From contig NC_091967.1 of NCBI RefSeq assembly GCF_036711975.1, positions 29,241,501 through 29,305,500 on the forward strand: DNA of 64,000 nucleotides. The letters run 5' to 3'. Of this stretch, positions 54,881 to 64,000 are shown in pieces; the first letter of the stretch is position 1, and each line of letters begins with the position of its first letter. The translations under genes and the position numbers were made by a program. The stretch comes from Onthophagus taurus (Eukaryota; Arthropoda; Insecta; Coleoptera; Scarabaeidae). The notes beneath the pieces were generated by a model. It had not been told where the DNA came from and searched no databases. It saw only the letters and a program-made list of their open reading frames with translations.

Positions 54881-56337
54881 TCTTCGTACTCACACGAGCC
54901 CAAGTTAAACAAAAACATTCAAATACGAATCTGCCGAGCGACGTAAATGATTCGGCTAATGAATGGACTGATCACCCAGGACTTGTTGAGCTTTTGCGGC
55001 GCCCAAAAGATTCCATAGAAATAAAAATACGAAAAAAGAAAAGTAACGAATCGGAAAATATATATTATGATAAAAGTTCGCGAACTATTTATATAAGCCA
55101 AATTCCTCGATCAACGACGGATTTACATACGTCGTTGAGAGACCTGTCTCGAATATGTAGTAAAAATAAAATTGCGCAATTATGTATTTTTAAAAATATT
55201 ACAAATAATAATGAGCTCATAAACCGATTCGCAAAGTTCACAAACGAAATTAGAGATAAAGGTTTAAAAATATGTGTTATTTCAAATTGTGAACATATAG
55301 AGAGTATGGAACAATAACAATTAATCATAAATGACTTCCACACTTTACCAACTGGCGGGCATGCAGGTATAAACCGTACTTATAATAATATAAAAAGATA
55401 TTATTTTTGGCCAAAACTGTTCAGTGATACAAAATCGTTTATAAAACGTTGCAATGAATGTCAAAAATATAAGTATTCTCTACCCAACAAAGAACCGATT
55501 ACAATTACCACCACAGCTTCATCAGCTTTTCAAAAAGTACACCTCGATCTGGTAGGGCCCCTAGACCAAGATGTGCTTAATAATAAATACATTTTAACGC
55601 TACAATGTGATCTGACAAAATTTGTAGAAGCGTACCCCATAGAAAATAAAGAAACCGTAACCGTTGCAAAAGCATTTGTGGAAAATTTTGTCTTAAGGTA
55701 TGGTATTCCTGAAACTGTGCTTACCGACCAGGGAACCGAATTTCTATCGTCAATTTTTAAAGAGACATGTAAACATTTAAAAATGAAAAAGCTTCAGTCT
55801 ACAGCGTACCATCACCAAACATTAGGTGCCTTGGAAAACTCCCACAAAAATTTAAGTGCATATTTAAGAACATATTGTGCAAAGTATTCAAATTCATGGA
55901 GTCCATGGGTAGCCTATTGGTGTTTCGCGTACAACAATACAATACACACTGAAACCAAATTTTCTCCCTATGAACTAGTTTTCGGAAAAACTTCTAGATT
56001 ACCATCAAATATTATAAAAAACATATAACCACTTTACAATTTCGATCAATATCCCCTTGAATTAAAGTTTAGACTACAAACAGCGTGTCAAACTGCACGA
56101 CAAAATTTAATAGCGTCAAAACATCATCGTCAGCAAATGTTAAACGTTAAACGGCGTACTGTTACATATAAAATAGGAGATAAAGTACTTTTAAGAAGTG
56201 AATGCGGAAATAAACTTGAACTGCTTTATACTGGACCATATCAGGTTATTGAAGAAAAATCACCGAATGTGCTAGTGAAAATAAAAAACAAAGAAGTTTT
56301 AGTGCATAAAGACCGTGTTAAAATGTTTTTCGAATAA
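54881..56337 (+). pseudogene. Gypsy integrase, broken
   Basis: Zinc-binding part in 55325-55470: GGHAGINRTYNNIKRYYFW and RCNECQKYK. Core: HLDLVGPL near 55545 (first D), VLTDQGTEFLSS near 55720 (second D), and LGALENSHKNLSAYL near 55830 (E). The frame of the linker (to 55317) ends in TAA before the zinc region. 56028 stops, and the frame 56137-56337 carries a C-terminal GDKVLLRSECGNKLELLYTG segment ending in KDRVKMFFE. Two stops and the linker make it non-functional. Confidence 0.85.
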
Positions 56338-56458
56338 AAATAGTGAATAGTGTTAAATATAAGATAGAAAATTAGAATTAGACTATAATGGGGAAATTTA
56401 GAAGTAAAAGAAAAAAAAAATTGTTCATTCTTTTTTTTTCTTTATTCCGCAGGGAAGA

Positions 56459-56759
56459 TGTAATGGGGAAATTAAGAATTAATAAAACTATAAAATAAAT
56501 AGAATTAAATATATGTATAACAAGAAATACAAGTAAGTTGAACGGATATGCATCAGCATATTGTAACAATTAGATACTTGTCGACGATGTATATCCGTTA
56601 TGAAATGAACTGAATGTATAACTTTGGATACATTGAATTGAGCAGTCTATCACAACATATCAAAGAATAAACAGTTTTTTAAAAAAATGTTATTAGTTTT
56701 ATTATAACGAACACTTAAACTTGTAACAACCAAAAAATATAAAAGAACCATTTATTACA
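56459..56759 (+). repeat. Right LTR of the mdg1-like Gypsy element
   Basis: 301 bases bounded by TGTAAT and ATTACA after the purine tract AGGGAAGA (56451-56458). Contains AATAAA near 56667. Its first 14 bases echo a copy at 56385-56398. Confidence 0.65.
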
Positions 56760-56796
56760 GAGGCAAATTTGAGCGTTAGCCATCGTCCGACTAAAT

Positions 56797-58804
56797 ATAC
56801 AGGATGTCCCGTTAAGCGTACGGAGCGGCTGTATCTCAACAACGGTAAGGCCTAGAGGTTTGGGAACAAAATCCTTATAAGCAAAGTGGGCAAGAGAAGT
56901 ACCTGGAAATTATTTTGAAGTTCGTAATTCGACCGCTAGGGGGCGTAACTGCCATAGAGAAACATAAAATTCACGCTATCTCAGAAAGTTATACGATGAG
57001 CTATAACTTTGACAACATCATTTAGTAGCTTGCATAATACTGCATCGCTTTTGTTTTGCGATATTTCTCATATCTGTCATAATAAGGGAGGGGGAGGCCA
57101 ATGCGTTTTCAAATGTTTACATTTTAATATCTCCTGGACCATTCAACCGATTTGAATATTTTTGGTCTTATTTGAAAGAGAATTTCATGCTCTTTTAAAA
57201 GATACTTTCAGTAAGACCGCTTGGTTTAAAACAAAGAAGCTAGAGGGCGTTATCTGCAGCGGTTACATACTTTTGTGGTTTTTGAAAAAAAGTTAAATGG
57301 AACGGTACTATTTACTTCACAGACCATTAATCACCATAAAATTTGCTAAATATTAGTGAAAACCGCATCTCGATATCTCCATCCATTCTCGAATTATAAA
57401 AGAAAATGTTAAAAATTCGTATATCTTAATCGGATCAAGTTACCTTAGGAAACAAATAAGAGAGAACAAAACTTTTATTATCTAGAACCTTCCTTCACAC
57501 TTTATCCAAGCTTAGAACTGCTTCAAAACTACTTTTGAGGCGTGGTGTAAAGCCAACGGATCAATGAAACATCAGCAATGATAATAAAACAAAATAAACC
57601 AAAACACTTAGAATAACTTACATTTTTGGCAAAAATAACTCACTAATGTGCGAAATGCCTTCCATAAACGTCGATGCATTTATTTAATCTAGTTTCGACC
57701 AAAAAAAAGCGCTGCTTAAGTCTCGGCCCTAGACACGTTTCTACTGGTATTTAGTGTTTTGTCATATTTTAACTGGTTATTGGTTTTTCTTGAAGTCAGG
57801 TCGTTTAGTCTACCCAATAGATAAAAGGGTGAAAGCAATGTGGGTTTTGCTCGAACCAAGAATGCATATTATGCAAGTTTACATCAGCTTGTGGGCAGAT
57901 GCTTCATGCATCCATAGCATTTGTGATAAAAGGTTTGGATTTGCCCAAATCAAATTTAAAAGTCAATGGTAATAGTTCAATAGTTCTCTTGAGAAATCTT
58001 GTGGACAATTGTTTTCGGAGTTCCCAGATTATGTGTGAACTCCATGCATTGCGCACCAATGTGATTTGCGAATTCATAGAGATGTCTGAATGGGCTACAC
58101 GTTGCCAGTTTTCCGTAATCGCTAAGTCAATCTTAAAAACACTTCTAGAGAAAAATGTCTTTCTTTGTCGTAATTGCATTGCACATTTTTGCCATGCAGT
58201 AGCGTCGTATTCAAAACATTGAAAATAAATCATCATACGCTCTATCATACGCTTCTGCGTTAGTAAATGACATGTTTACAGTTACCATGGTTATGTGATT
58301 TATTTTTGTCGATGAGGTAACTGGATCCGATTGATGGCACTCGAGTTTTTAACATTTTCTTAAAATTTTAAGGTGACTAAGAATCTGTGAAGTAAATAGT
58401 ATCGTTCCGTTTAACTTTTCTTCAAAAATCACAAAAATATGTAATCGCTGCAGATAACGCCCTCTAGCTTATTTGTTTTAAAGCAAACGGTCTTACTGAA
58501 AATATTTTTAAAAAGAGCAGAAAATGCTCTTTCAAACAACACCAAAAATATTTAAATCGGTTGAATGCAAGCTATTAAATGATGTTGTCAAAGTTATAGC
58601 TCATCGTCTAAGTTTCTGAGATAGCGGGAACTTTATGTTTCTCAATGGTAGTTACGCCCCCTAGCGGTCGAATTACGAACTTCAAAATAATTTCCAGATA
58701 TTTCTCTTGGTCACTTTGCTTATAAGGACTTTTTTCCCAAAGCTCTAGGCCTTAACGTTCTAGAGATACAGCCGGTCCGTACGCTTAACGGGACAGCCTG
58801 TATA
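56797..58804. mobile_element. Long-TIR DNA element, 2.0 kb
   Basis: Ends ATACAGGATGTCCCGTTAAG and the near-complement CTTAACGGGACAGCCTGTAT, with inverted similarity for several hundred bases (for example CCGCTAGGGGGCGTAACTGC against its complement near 58650). The interior holds a transposase-like remnant. Confidence 0.8.
57760..58248 (-). pseudogene. Possible IS630/Tc1-type (DUF4817) transposase remnant
   Basis: The minus frame (58248-57904 and beyond to about 57760) includes QITLVRNAWSSHIIWELRKQ and, further on, VNLHNMHSWFEQNPHC, which resembles the VNRHNMHYWSEENPHW-type line of a large insect transposase family. Stops separate the pieces. The match is short, so the call is tentative. Confidence 0.35.
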
Positions 58805-59079
58805 TAAGTTATGTGCCAGCACATATGAGATAAACGAAGAACAATAGGAGTATTCCATCAAAACCGCTTACGAACCATAATTGATAAAGAAAATAGTATA
58901 AAAGGGCATAGATTTATTAAGAAATAAATTCATTCAGCTGTAAAACGTTATACTGTCGGTTTTAACTCTGTAACATTTTCTAAAACAATAAATAACTTAA
59001 TTTTCGATTTAAAGTAGTTTTTAAAAATAAAAACCTTAAAGGCGAAAACAAAAGTTATATATTTTTGTTTTAGAATCCT
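58805..59079. other. LTR-like non-coding stretch
   Basis: Contains a palindrome TATGTGCCAGCACATA (58808-58823), a TATA box and initiator, and AATAAA near 58987. It looks like part of a solo LTR, but boundaries are not seen. Confidence 0.35.
58897..58935 (+). promoter_or_regulatory. TATA + Inr pair
   Basis: TATAAAAG at 58897-58904 and TCATTC at 58930-58935; the A lies 35 bases after the TATA start. Confidence 0.4.
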
Positions 59080-59263
59080 CAAGCGTCAAACACGATCGCA
59101 GCAGCCCACTCACAGCGACCGGAACTGGCCCGGCGATCTTGTTCTTCCCTTTTGGGAAGTAACATAGACCGACCGTGGCGGAATGGCGCCTTCCCGACTT
59201 AACCGCGCAAACTGTTCTGGTCCCTATGGCTTCGGCCAAAATGTCCTTTCGGACCTGTTAACA
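59080..59263 (+). other. Possible R2 3' UTR end
   Basis: GC-richer stretch ending directly at TAGCCAAATGCC, the base where R2 3' ends join 28S. It has small stem-forming words (CTTCCCTTTTGGGAAG near 59147). The identity rests on position only; no R2 coding sequence is adjacent. Confidence 0.4.
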
Positions 59264-59278
59264 TAGCCAAATGCCTCA

Positions 59279-59321
<43 letters not shown>

Positions 59322-59336
59322 GCTGTCCCTACCTAC
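59264..59336 (+). rRNA. 28S rRNA fragment between the R2 and R1 sites
   Basis: 73 bases reading TAGCCAAATGCCTCATCATC, then AATTAGTGACGCGCATGAAT, GGATTAACGAGATTCCCGCT and GTCCCTACCTAC. This is the 28S segment that lies between the R2 and R1 insertion points, with a few substitutions. It stops at the R1 site, where the R1-like element begins. Confidence 0.92.
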
Positions 59337-59872
59337 ACTCGCGTTCCGTTCTTCTTACGAGAAACACGTGTTTTCGTGCGCTCTCGTGCAGAAGTGATTT
59401 TGCGGTGCAAATTGCTTGTCGGTTTTCTTTGAGATCGACGTGTACAAATAGTTTAGTTTTGGTTTAGTAAATTTTAGTTAAGTTTTAGCGTAGTTATTAA
59501 CAAATTTAGTGTAAGTTCTTTGTGCGTGGTGTACGTAGGGATGAGAGTCGCTCGCTGACTTCGAGTCAGTGTGCGACGAAAAAGGTTGGTGTGAGCGATC
59601 GAAAACTAACATACCGGGTGGCGCGCGAACAATAGGCCGTAACTCCTAAACGGAAGCTCCTAGAGCATTTTTGACGGTTTTCCGACCCCCCTTAAACCGC
59701 CTCGGGATAAGGGAGGTGAACATTTTTGGGTGGGTGCACATTTTGGAAATTATCAATTGAACGGAGTGTCCGATTGGAACGGGGTAAAGAGCATTGTGTT
59801 AAGGGAGTTGTCGGGAGGCCCCGTGGCGTGGAGTGTATTCGCGCAGTCCTGAAAAGGGCCGGTGTCGCGGCC

Positions 59873-61516
59873 ATGAGCGGGCACAGCAGTAGACGGGAAG
59901 CAGGTGATCGGGCCTTCAAGCCATCTACGGTGCTGTCTAGGTCCCCTCCGGGAACTAGGGGTGCTGATGGTAGAAGAAAGGAAGAAGATGAGGGGTCTAA
60001 ATCGTCGGAACAGGAGAGAAGTATTGTGGTGGAGAAAGTAAAAGAACTGGAGAGGTCGGAAGCTAAAAGAAGAAAGGAGGGAGCAAGAAGGAAGGAAATT
60101 GAAGTCAAGAAGAAGAAGAAGGGACGGAGAAGAAGTTGGAGGCGGAGAAGAAAGAAGAAAGGAAGAAAGAAGATGAAGAGAGAAAAGAAGTGGAGGCCAG
60201 AAGAAGAAAAGTTGAAGAGGCGAAGATGGAAGCGGCGACAGCGTTAAGGGAAAAGGAGCTAGAGAGGGGAGAGGTGACGATGGAGGCGTACGAGGAGGCG
60301 ACGAGAGATTGGGAGGTTGAAACCGCTTCGATGGTCGGCTCGACGACTTATTCTGAAGCGGGTGAGACGACTGGGGATGAGGAGTATGGAAAGAGATTGA
60401 GGGACTCCGACGGTGGGGGGGATAGGGAGTCGGTAAAGAAAGGTAAAAGTGCGGCTCCGTCACGTGCCAGTGTCGGTCGTACGAGGGTGGTGCCATCGAA
60501 AGTCGACCTAGAACAGGGAAAGGTGGAAGTAATAAAAAGAGAAAGATCCGCGTTACAAGAATACCTCCTGTTACCGGGGTCGAAGGTTAATAAGGACGCA
60601 TCCGCAGTTATTCTGAGAAGTTGGAATATTTTGGAGGATATGATAAGGGAGGCTCTAGTCGACATCGTAAAGCTGAAGGAAGAAAATAAGTGGGTGTTTC
60701 TTCGGTTAAGCCAGGTGTTGTGCCTGTGTCTTCGGTTCGTGTTCCGGTTCGGGCGACGCAGCCGTCTAACGTAGTGATTGTGCGGGGGGGTCCGGAAAGT
60801 GGTGTGGTAACGAGAGAGGGCATCAGTGATAAGGTCTCCTAGCTCCTTAAAACGGAACGGTAGTCGGTGAAGGTGAAAGGGGTGAAGAAGATCAGGAATT
60901 CGGGAGTGCTACTCGAGGTGGCTGGCGACAGAGATGCGAAGGAAGTGCTAGCTGAGCTGAAGAAGTTGAAGCTGCGTGCGGAGGTGCCGGCCAAGCTGCG
61001 ACCTACGGTTTAGCTGTTCGATGTGCCCTTCGCGTGTGGCGATGATGAGCTGTTGGATAATGTGTTCTGTCGAAACGTGGCCGACGTGGGGTTGGAGAGG
61101 GGTGAGTATAATAGACAGATAAAAATTGTAACGAGAATAGGGAAAAAAGAGAGTGAAAGGGGTGTTGTCATAGTTGAATTGAGTGCAGGGTTGCGGAAGC
61201 ATTTATTGGCTGAAGGTAGGGTTTATATTGGAGCAACATCCTGTAGGGTTGCAGACCACGTTTTAATGACTCGTTGTTTTAAATGCCTTGGCTACGGTCA
61301 TTTGGCTAAAGAATATACGGGCAAAGCAACATGCCGTTTTTGTTCGGGGGAATGTCATACAAGGAAAACTGCGATAAAAAGAAAGATGGTCCTTGTTGCA
61401 AGTTTTGCAGAAATAAAAACAAGAAAGCCGACCATTCGCCGATGGACCGTTCCTGCGAGGAGTATAGGAGGATGGCAGAGTTGCGGAGAATGAAAACGGA
61501 TTACGATGGCCAATAA
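59873..61516 (+). pseudogene. R1-like ORF1 (gag), frameshifted
   Basis: From ATG 59873 (MSGHSSRRE) the protein has a long lysine/glutamate/arginine-rich region (60000-60250), a frame change near 60150, then ALREKELERGEVTMEAYEEA, SKVNKDASAVILRSWNILED and a break near 60720-61020 with stops. The frame from 61023 has RQIKIVTRIGKKESERGVVI and the knuckle region RCFKCLGYGHLAKEYTGK (the third Cys is Y), CRFCSG..., and, in a shifted frame, KDGPCCKFCRNKNKKADHSP. Length and order fit R1 ORF1. Several frameshifts and an altered knuckle residue indicate decay. Confidence 0.75.
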
Positions 61517-61518
61517 GT

Positions 61519-61630
61519 TAAGATTATTCAGTTGAACTGTCAGCGTGCGTGGATGGTAATGAGTGAGGTTTTAAAGGTGGCGTGTGATAAGGGTGTGGAT
61601 GTGCTGTTACTGCAGGAGCCTTATATCAGG
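61519..61630 (+). pseudogene. R1-like ORF2 endonuclease start, truncated
   Basis: Reads KIIQLNCQRAWMVMSEVLKV then GVDVLLLQEPYIR, the first strand and QEP motif of the R1-type AP endonuclease. The ATG at 61506 overlaps the ORF1 stop but is one base out of frame. The frame is cut by the LTR at 61631. Confidence 0.8.
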
Positions 61631-61896
61631 TATAGCTTGTTTTAATAGAATGATTATATTCAAATAGCCACTTGCTATATTTTTAAATATTTAAAAAAAA
61701 TATTCTTTTTAGAAGTCAATTTTAATATACGTCTTACACTTAGTTACAATCAGACAAGACTGGTTGAAAAACTAAAAATAACAACATTCATTTTTTTAAT
61801 AAAATTTCCCACGGAAACAAAGAAAATGAAAACATGGCTACTAAAAATTTTGTAATTTTTGGAAGGTGAATTGTGAATGTTTGTAGCGACGCTACA
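61631..61896 (-). repeat. 3' LTR of the minus-strand Gypsy element
   Basis: Begins on the minus strand at TGTAGCGTCGCTACA (itself a 15-base palindrome) at 61896 and ends GCTATA at 61631, near-inverted tips. The inner boundary is set by the purine tract. Confidence 0.6.
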
Positions 61897-61976
61897 AATA
61901 CTCCCCTCTCCAAAAGATACAAAGACCACTCAAAATTAGTAGCAACAAGGATATGAATATAAATGTAATTTTTAAT

Positions 61977-64000
61977 TTAAATACAGTAACGAACTCGCAA
62001 ATGTTTTTTGTAAGTGCTAATAATTTGCGATGAATTATTGATATTGAAAGAAGAATTATTAATCGTTGATAAAGAATTATTAAAAATTGACGAAGAATTG
62101 TTAATTGCAGAGTAAGAATTGTTAGTCAAAAATGCCGGTATAAGGCGGTCTATATTGACTATCAATTCTTTGTTATTTTTATTAGACATAATTTTTCTTA
62201 AAACGTTTTAATACTCTGTAAGGTGATCCTTCAACTCTGGGAAATAAAGATTTGAAGTTTTGTAATTTTAAAAAAACAAATTCAGATGTCGGCAAATCTT
62301 TGTGAATGAAAGACTTCGACACTGCATGAAATTTTGTTTGAACAGGTTTAAGCTTAAAAAAAGTTTCTCTCAAACTTGTTAGCAAGGGTGTTGTCCCTAT
62401 GTTATGTTGAGAGGTTATGAAGAATTCCCCTAGTAGGCGTAATGGCTGCCCATAGACTAGTTCAGCGGGGCAACAACCGAGATCTTCCTTTAAACAGGAT
62501 CTTAAACCCAGTAAAATTACAGGAAGATTGTTGTTCAACCTATAGCTGCATCTGGAACCTTTCCAAAATGCCGTTGCTCTGGGGATGATAAGAAGAGGTC
62601 TGGATCTGTTGAGATCCCAACAACTTATTGAATTGTCGAAAGAGATGGGATTCGAATTGTTGACTTCTATCATGTGAGATGGTATGAGGCACACCCAATC
62701 TCGAAAAATATTGATTAAATAGGGTTGAAGCTATGGTTTCAGATGTTGTATCTGGAATCGGATAGGCTTCTGGCCATCTAGTAAATCTGTCTATTACTGT
62801 AAGGATGTAGGAACAACCCATTGAAGTAGGTGAAGGACCTACTAGATCAATGTGAATGTGTTCGAAGCGTCCTTTTGGTATGGGTATATGATCTGTTGGT
62901 GATTTTGTATAACGATGCACCTTGTCCTTTTGGCATTGTATGCATGTCCTACACCAATGTTTAATGTCTTTGGTTAAATGTGGCCAAAAAAAATCTTTGC
63001 TTAATTAAATTTAAAGTAGCTTTAAAACCGGAATGTGAAAGAAAATGAAATTTATTGAAAATATTTCGCCTGAAACAAGTTGGAATGTATAATTTAAGTG
63101 AAGAAGAATCTTCACACTAAAGATCTGAATTAGAATTTGTCATTCTACTTTTAGCAAGATGGTACGTTTGTTCTGGCTTAAAAATTGTTTATCAATAAGA
63201 TGTTTCAACTCTACATCTGAATCTTGAGCCTCTTTCATTGCTGATTCTGAAGAATATTCAGAATTCAAACAAGTTATATTGATTCTAGAAAGAGCGTCCG
63301 AAACAACGTTATGCTTTCCTTTCACATAATTAATTTGAGAAGTAAACTCTACAATGTAGTTAATATATCTTGTCTGTCTAGGCGTTTTTTCTGATTTTGA
63401 AAAGAATGCTGTTACTAGCGGCTTATGGTCAGTGAATACAGTAAATTGATTTCCATGTTAGAAATGCTTGAAATGTTTTATAGCTGAATATATTGCCAAT
63501 AATTCCCTATCAAAAGTGGAATATTTTACCTGGCCAGAACTTAATTTCTTTGAAAAAAATGCTATAGGTGAAGTAACTTCATCAATTGTTTGAGAAAGAA
63601 CTGCTCCCATAGCATAATCCGAGCAATCGGTGGTTAAAGAATAGATACCTGTAGGGGAAGGATGAGCAAGAAGGACAGAATTGATTAGGGCTTTTTTTGT
63701 AGCTTCAAATGCCTTTTTATCTTCTATTGTCCATGAAGATATTGTTTTTAATTTCTTTGAATTATAAGAAGTAACCAAAGAATGTAATGGCGATAAAATT
63801 CTAGAAATGTTAGGAAGGAAACGGTGGTAAAAATTAACCATTCCTAAAAATCTCTGTAATTCTTTAACCGTGTTCGGAAGAGGAAATTTTGAAATAACTT
63901 CAATTCTGGATTTTGAGGGTTTAATACCCGCCTGAGAAACATGATGGCTTAGAAAATTTAATGATGAAACACCGAAGATACATTTTGTAGGTTGGATATT
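61977..64000 (-). pseudogene. Gypsy pol (RT end, RNase H, integrase), broken and partial
   Basis: From the window edge: RT end and RNase H with MVNFYHRFLPNISRILSPLH and LTTDCSDYAMGAVLSQ, then FSKKLSSGQVKYSTFDRELL. A stop near 63457 and a frame change lead to the connection ending KGKHNVVSDALSRIN (63325 on). The integrase zinc part near 62990-62900 is interrupted. The core has IHIDLVGPSPTSMGCSYILT, RFTRWPEA, then SHDRSQQFESHLF (second D kept, usual G lost) and SYHPQSNGILERFQ with the catalytic Glu. The C-terminal domain (62570-61977) lies in two frames and ends in an Asn/Ser-rich repeat tail. Multiple frameshifts. Confidence 0.85.

Larger units (their letters stand above)
51145..56759 (+). mobile_element. 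mdg1/412-like Gypsy LTR retrotransposon, decayed
   Basis: Order: possible primer-binding site TGGCGATCCTGCC at 51145-51157 just after ...TTATTACA, small membrane ORF, gag, protease, RT, RNase H, integrase, a purine tract AGGGAAGA and a right LTR at 56459-56759 that begins TGTAAT and ends ATTACA. The sequence before 51145 shares only its last few bases with the right LTR, so the left LTR is lost or replaced. Several stops break gag and pol. Confidence 0.8.
59337..61630 (+). mobile_element. R1-clade retrotransposon, 5' half, at its 28S site
   Basis: Starts at the R1 insertion point of the 28S fragment, with a ~530-base leader, a gag-like ORF1 with three zinc knuckles, and the start of an endonuclease ORF. 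At 61631 it is cut by a Gypsy LTR. The 3' half is beyond the inserted Gypsy or lost. Confidence 0.8.
61631..64000 (-). mobile_element. Gypsy LTR retrotransposon, 3' part, running off the window
   Basis: On the minus strand pol is followed by a purine tract (GGAGAGGGGAG, 61911-61901) and an LTR of about 266 bases. It is inserted in the R1-like endonuclease. The 5' part lies beyond 64000. Confidence 0.85.

Noticed and set aside
59753-60496. Long proline/serine-rich minus-strand ORF
   Set aside because: It is the complement of the Lys/Glu-rich R1-like ORF1, so its open frame is a by-product of composition.

Overview
The window looks like a piece of heterochromatic, transposon-packed insect genome (AT-rich, short introns, R1/R2 elements next to 28S rRNA pieces, insect-type TATA plus TCAGTT promoters). 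I could not fix the order or species. I see no ordinary host gene. Almost every coding trace belongs to a mobile element, and most are broken.

Layout: 1-4035 decayed Jockey-like retrotransposon; 4169-4256 truncated 5S rRNA; 5655-6002 3' end of 28S rRNA (minus) with likely spacer beyond it; 6868-8140 remnant of an unassigned DDE transposase (minus). 8191-17156 is a Helitron remnant (minus) split by a 6.4-kb element at 8674-15092 with long inverted repeats, two inverted arrays of a 172-bp minisatellite, a 9-bp target duplication and one apparently complete four-exon gene for a small SGNH-type hydrolase. 17531-20610 (minus) is a non-LTR fragment, then a 28S piece, then an R1-like element joined at the R1 target site. 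20915-26105 is a relic Polinton invaded by a piggyBac-like and a Tc1-like element; 26200-27660 is an R2-like fragment.

27661-47554 is a BEL/Pao retrotransposon carrying a nearly full Polinton/Maverick at 28530-44227. The Polinton has inverted terminal repeats, a leftward block (PolB, integrase end, fibre-like protein, conserved structural ORF, packaging ATPase) and a rightward block (PLA2-domain protein, pVI-like protein, protease, minor capsid, small ORF, major capsid and three accessory ORFs). The capsid genes look intact, while PolB, integrase, ATPase and protease carry frameshifts or truncations.

47669-51068 is a long-TIR element carrying a CR1/L2-like reverse transcriptase with a long open frame. 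51145-56759 is an mdg1/412-like Gypsy element; 56797-58804 is another long-TIR element. 59264-59336 is a 28S fragment running from the R2 site to the R1 site, followed by the 5' half of an R1-like element, which is interrupted at 61631 by a minus-strand Gypsy element that runs off the window end.

The main find is the spliced SGNH gene with its own TATA/Inr promoter and poly(A) signal inside the satellite-bearing transposon. Next are three separate 28S fragments, two of which join R1-like elements at the R1 site, and a Polinton with several accessory genes and a hammerhead-like hairpin insertion. All family calls come from reading motifs by eye; no searches were run.
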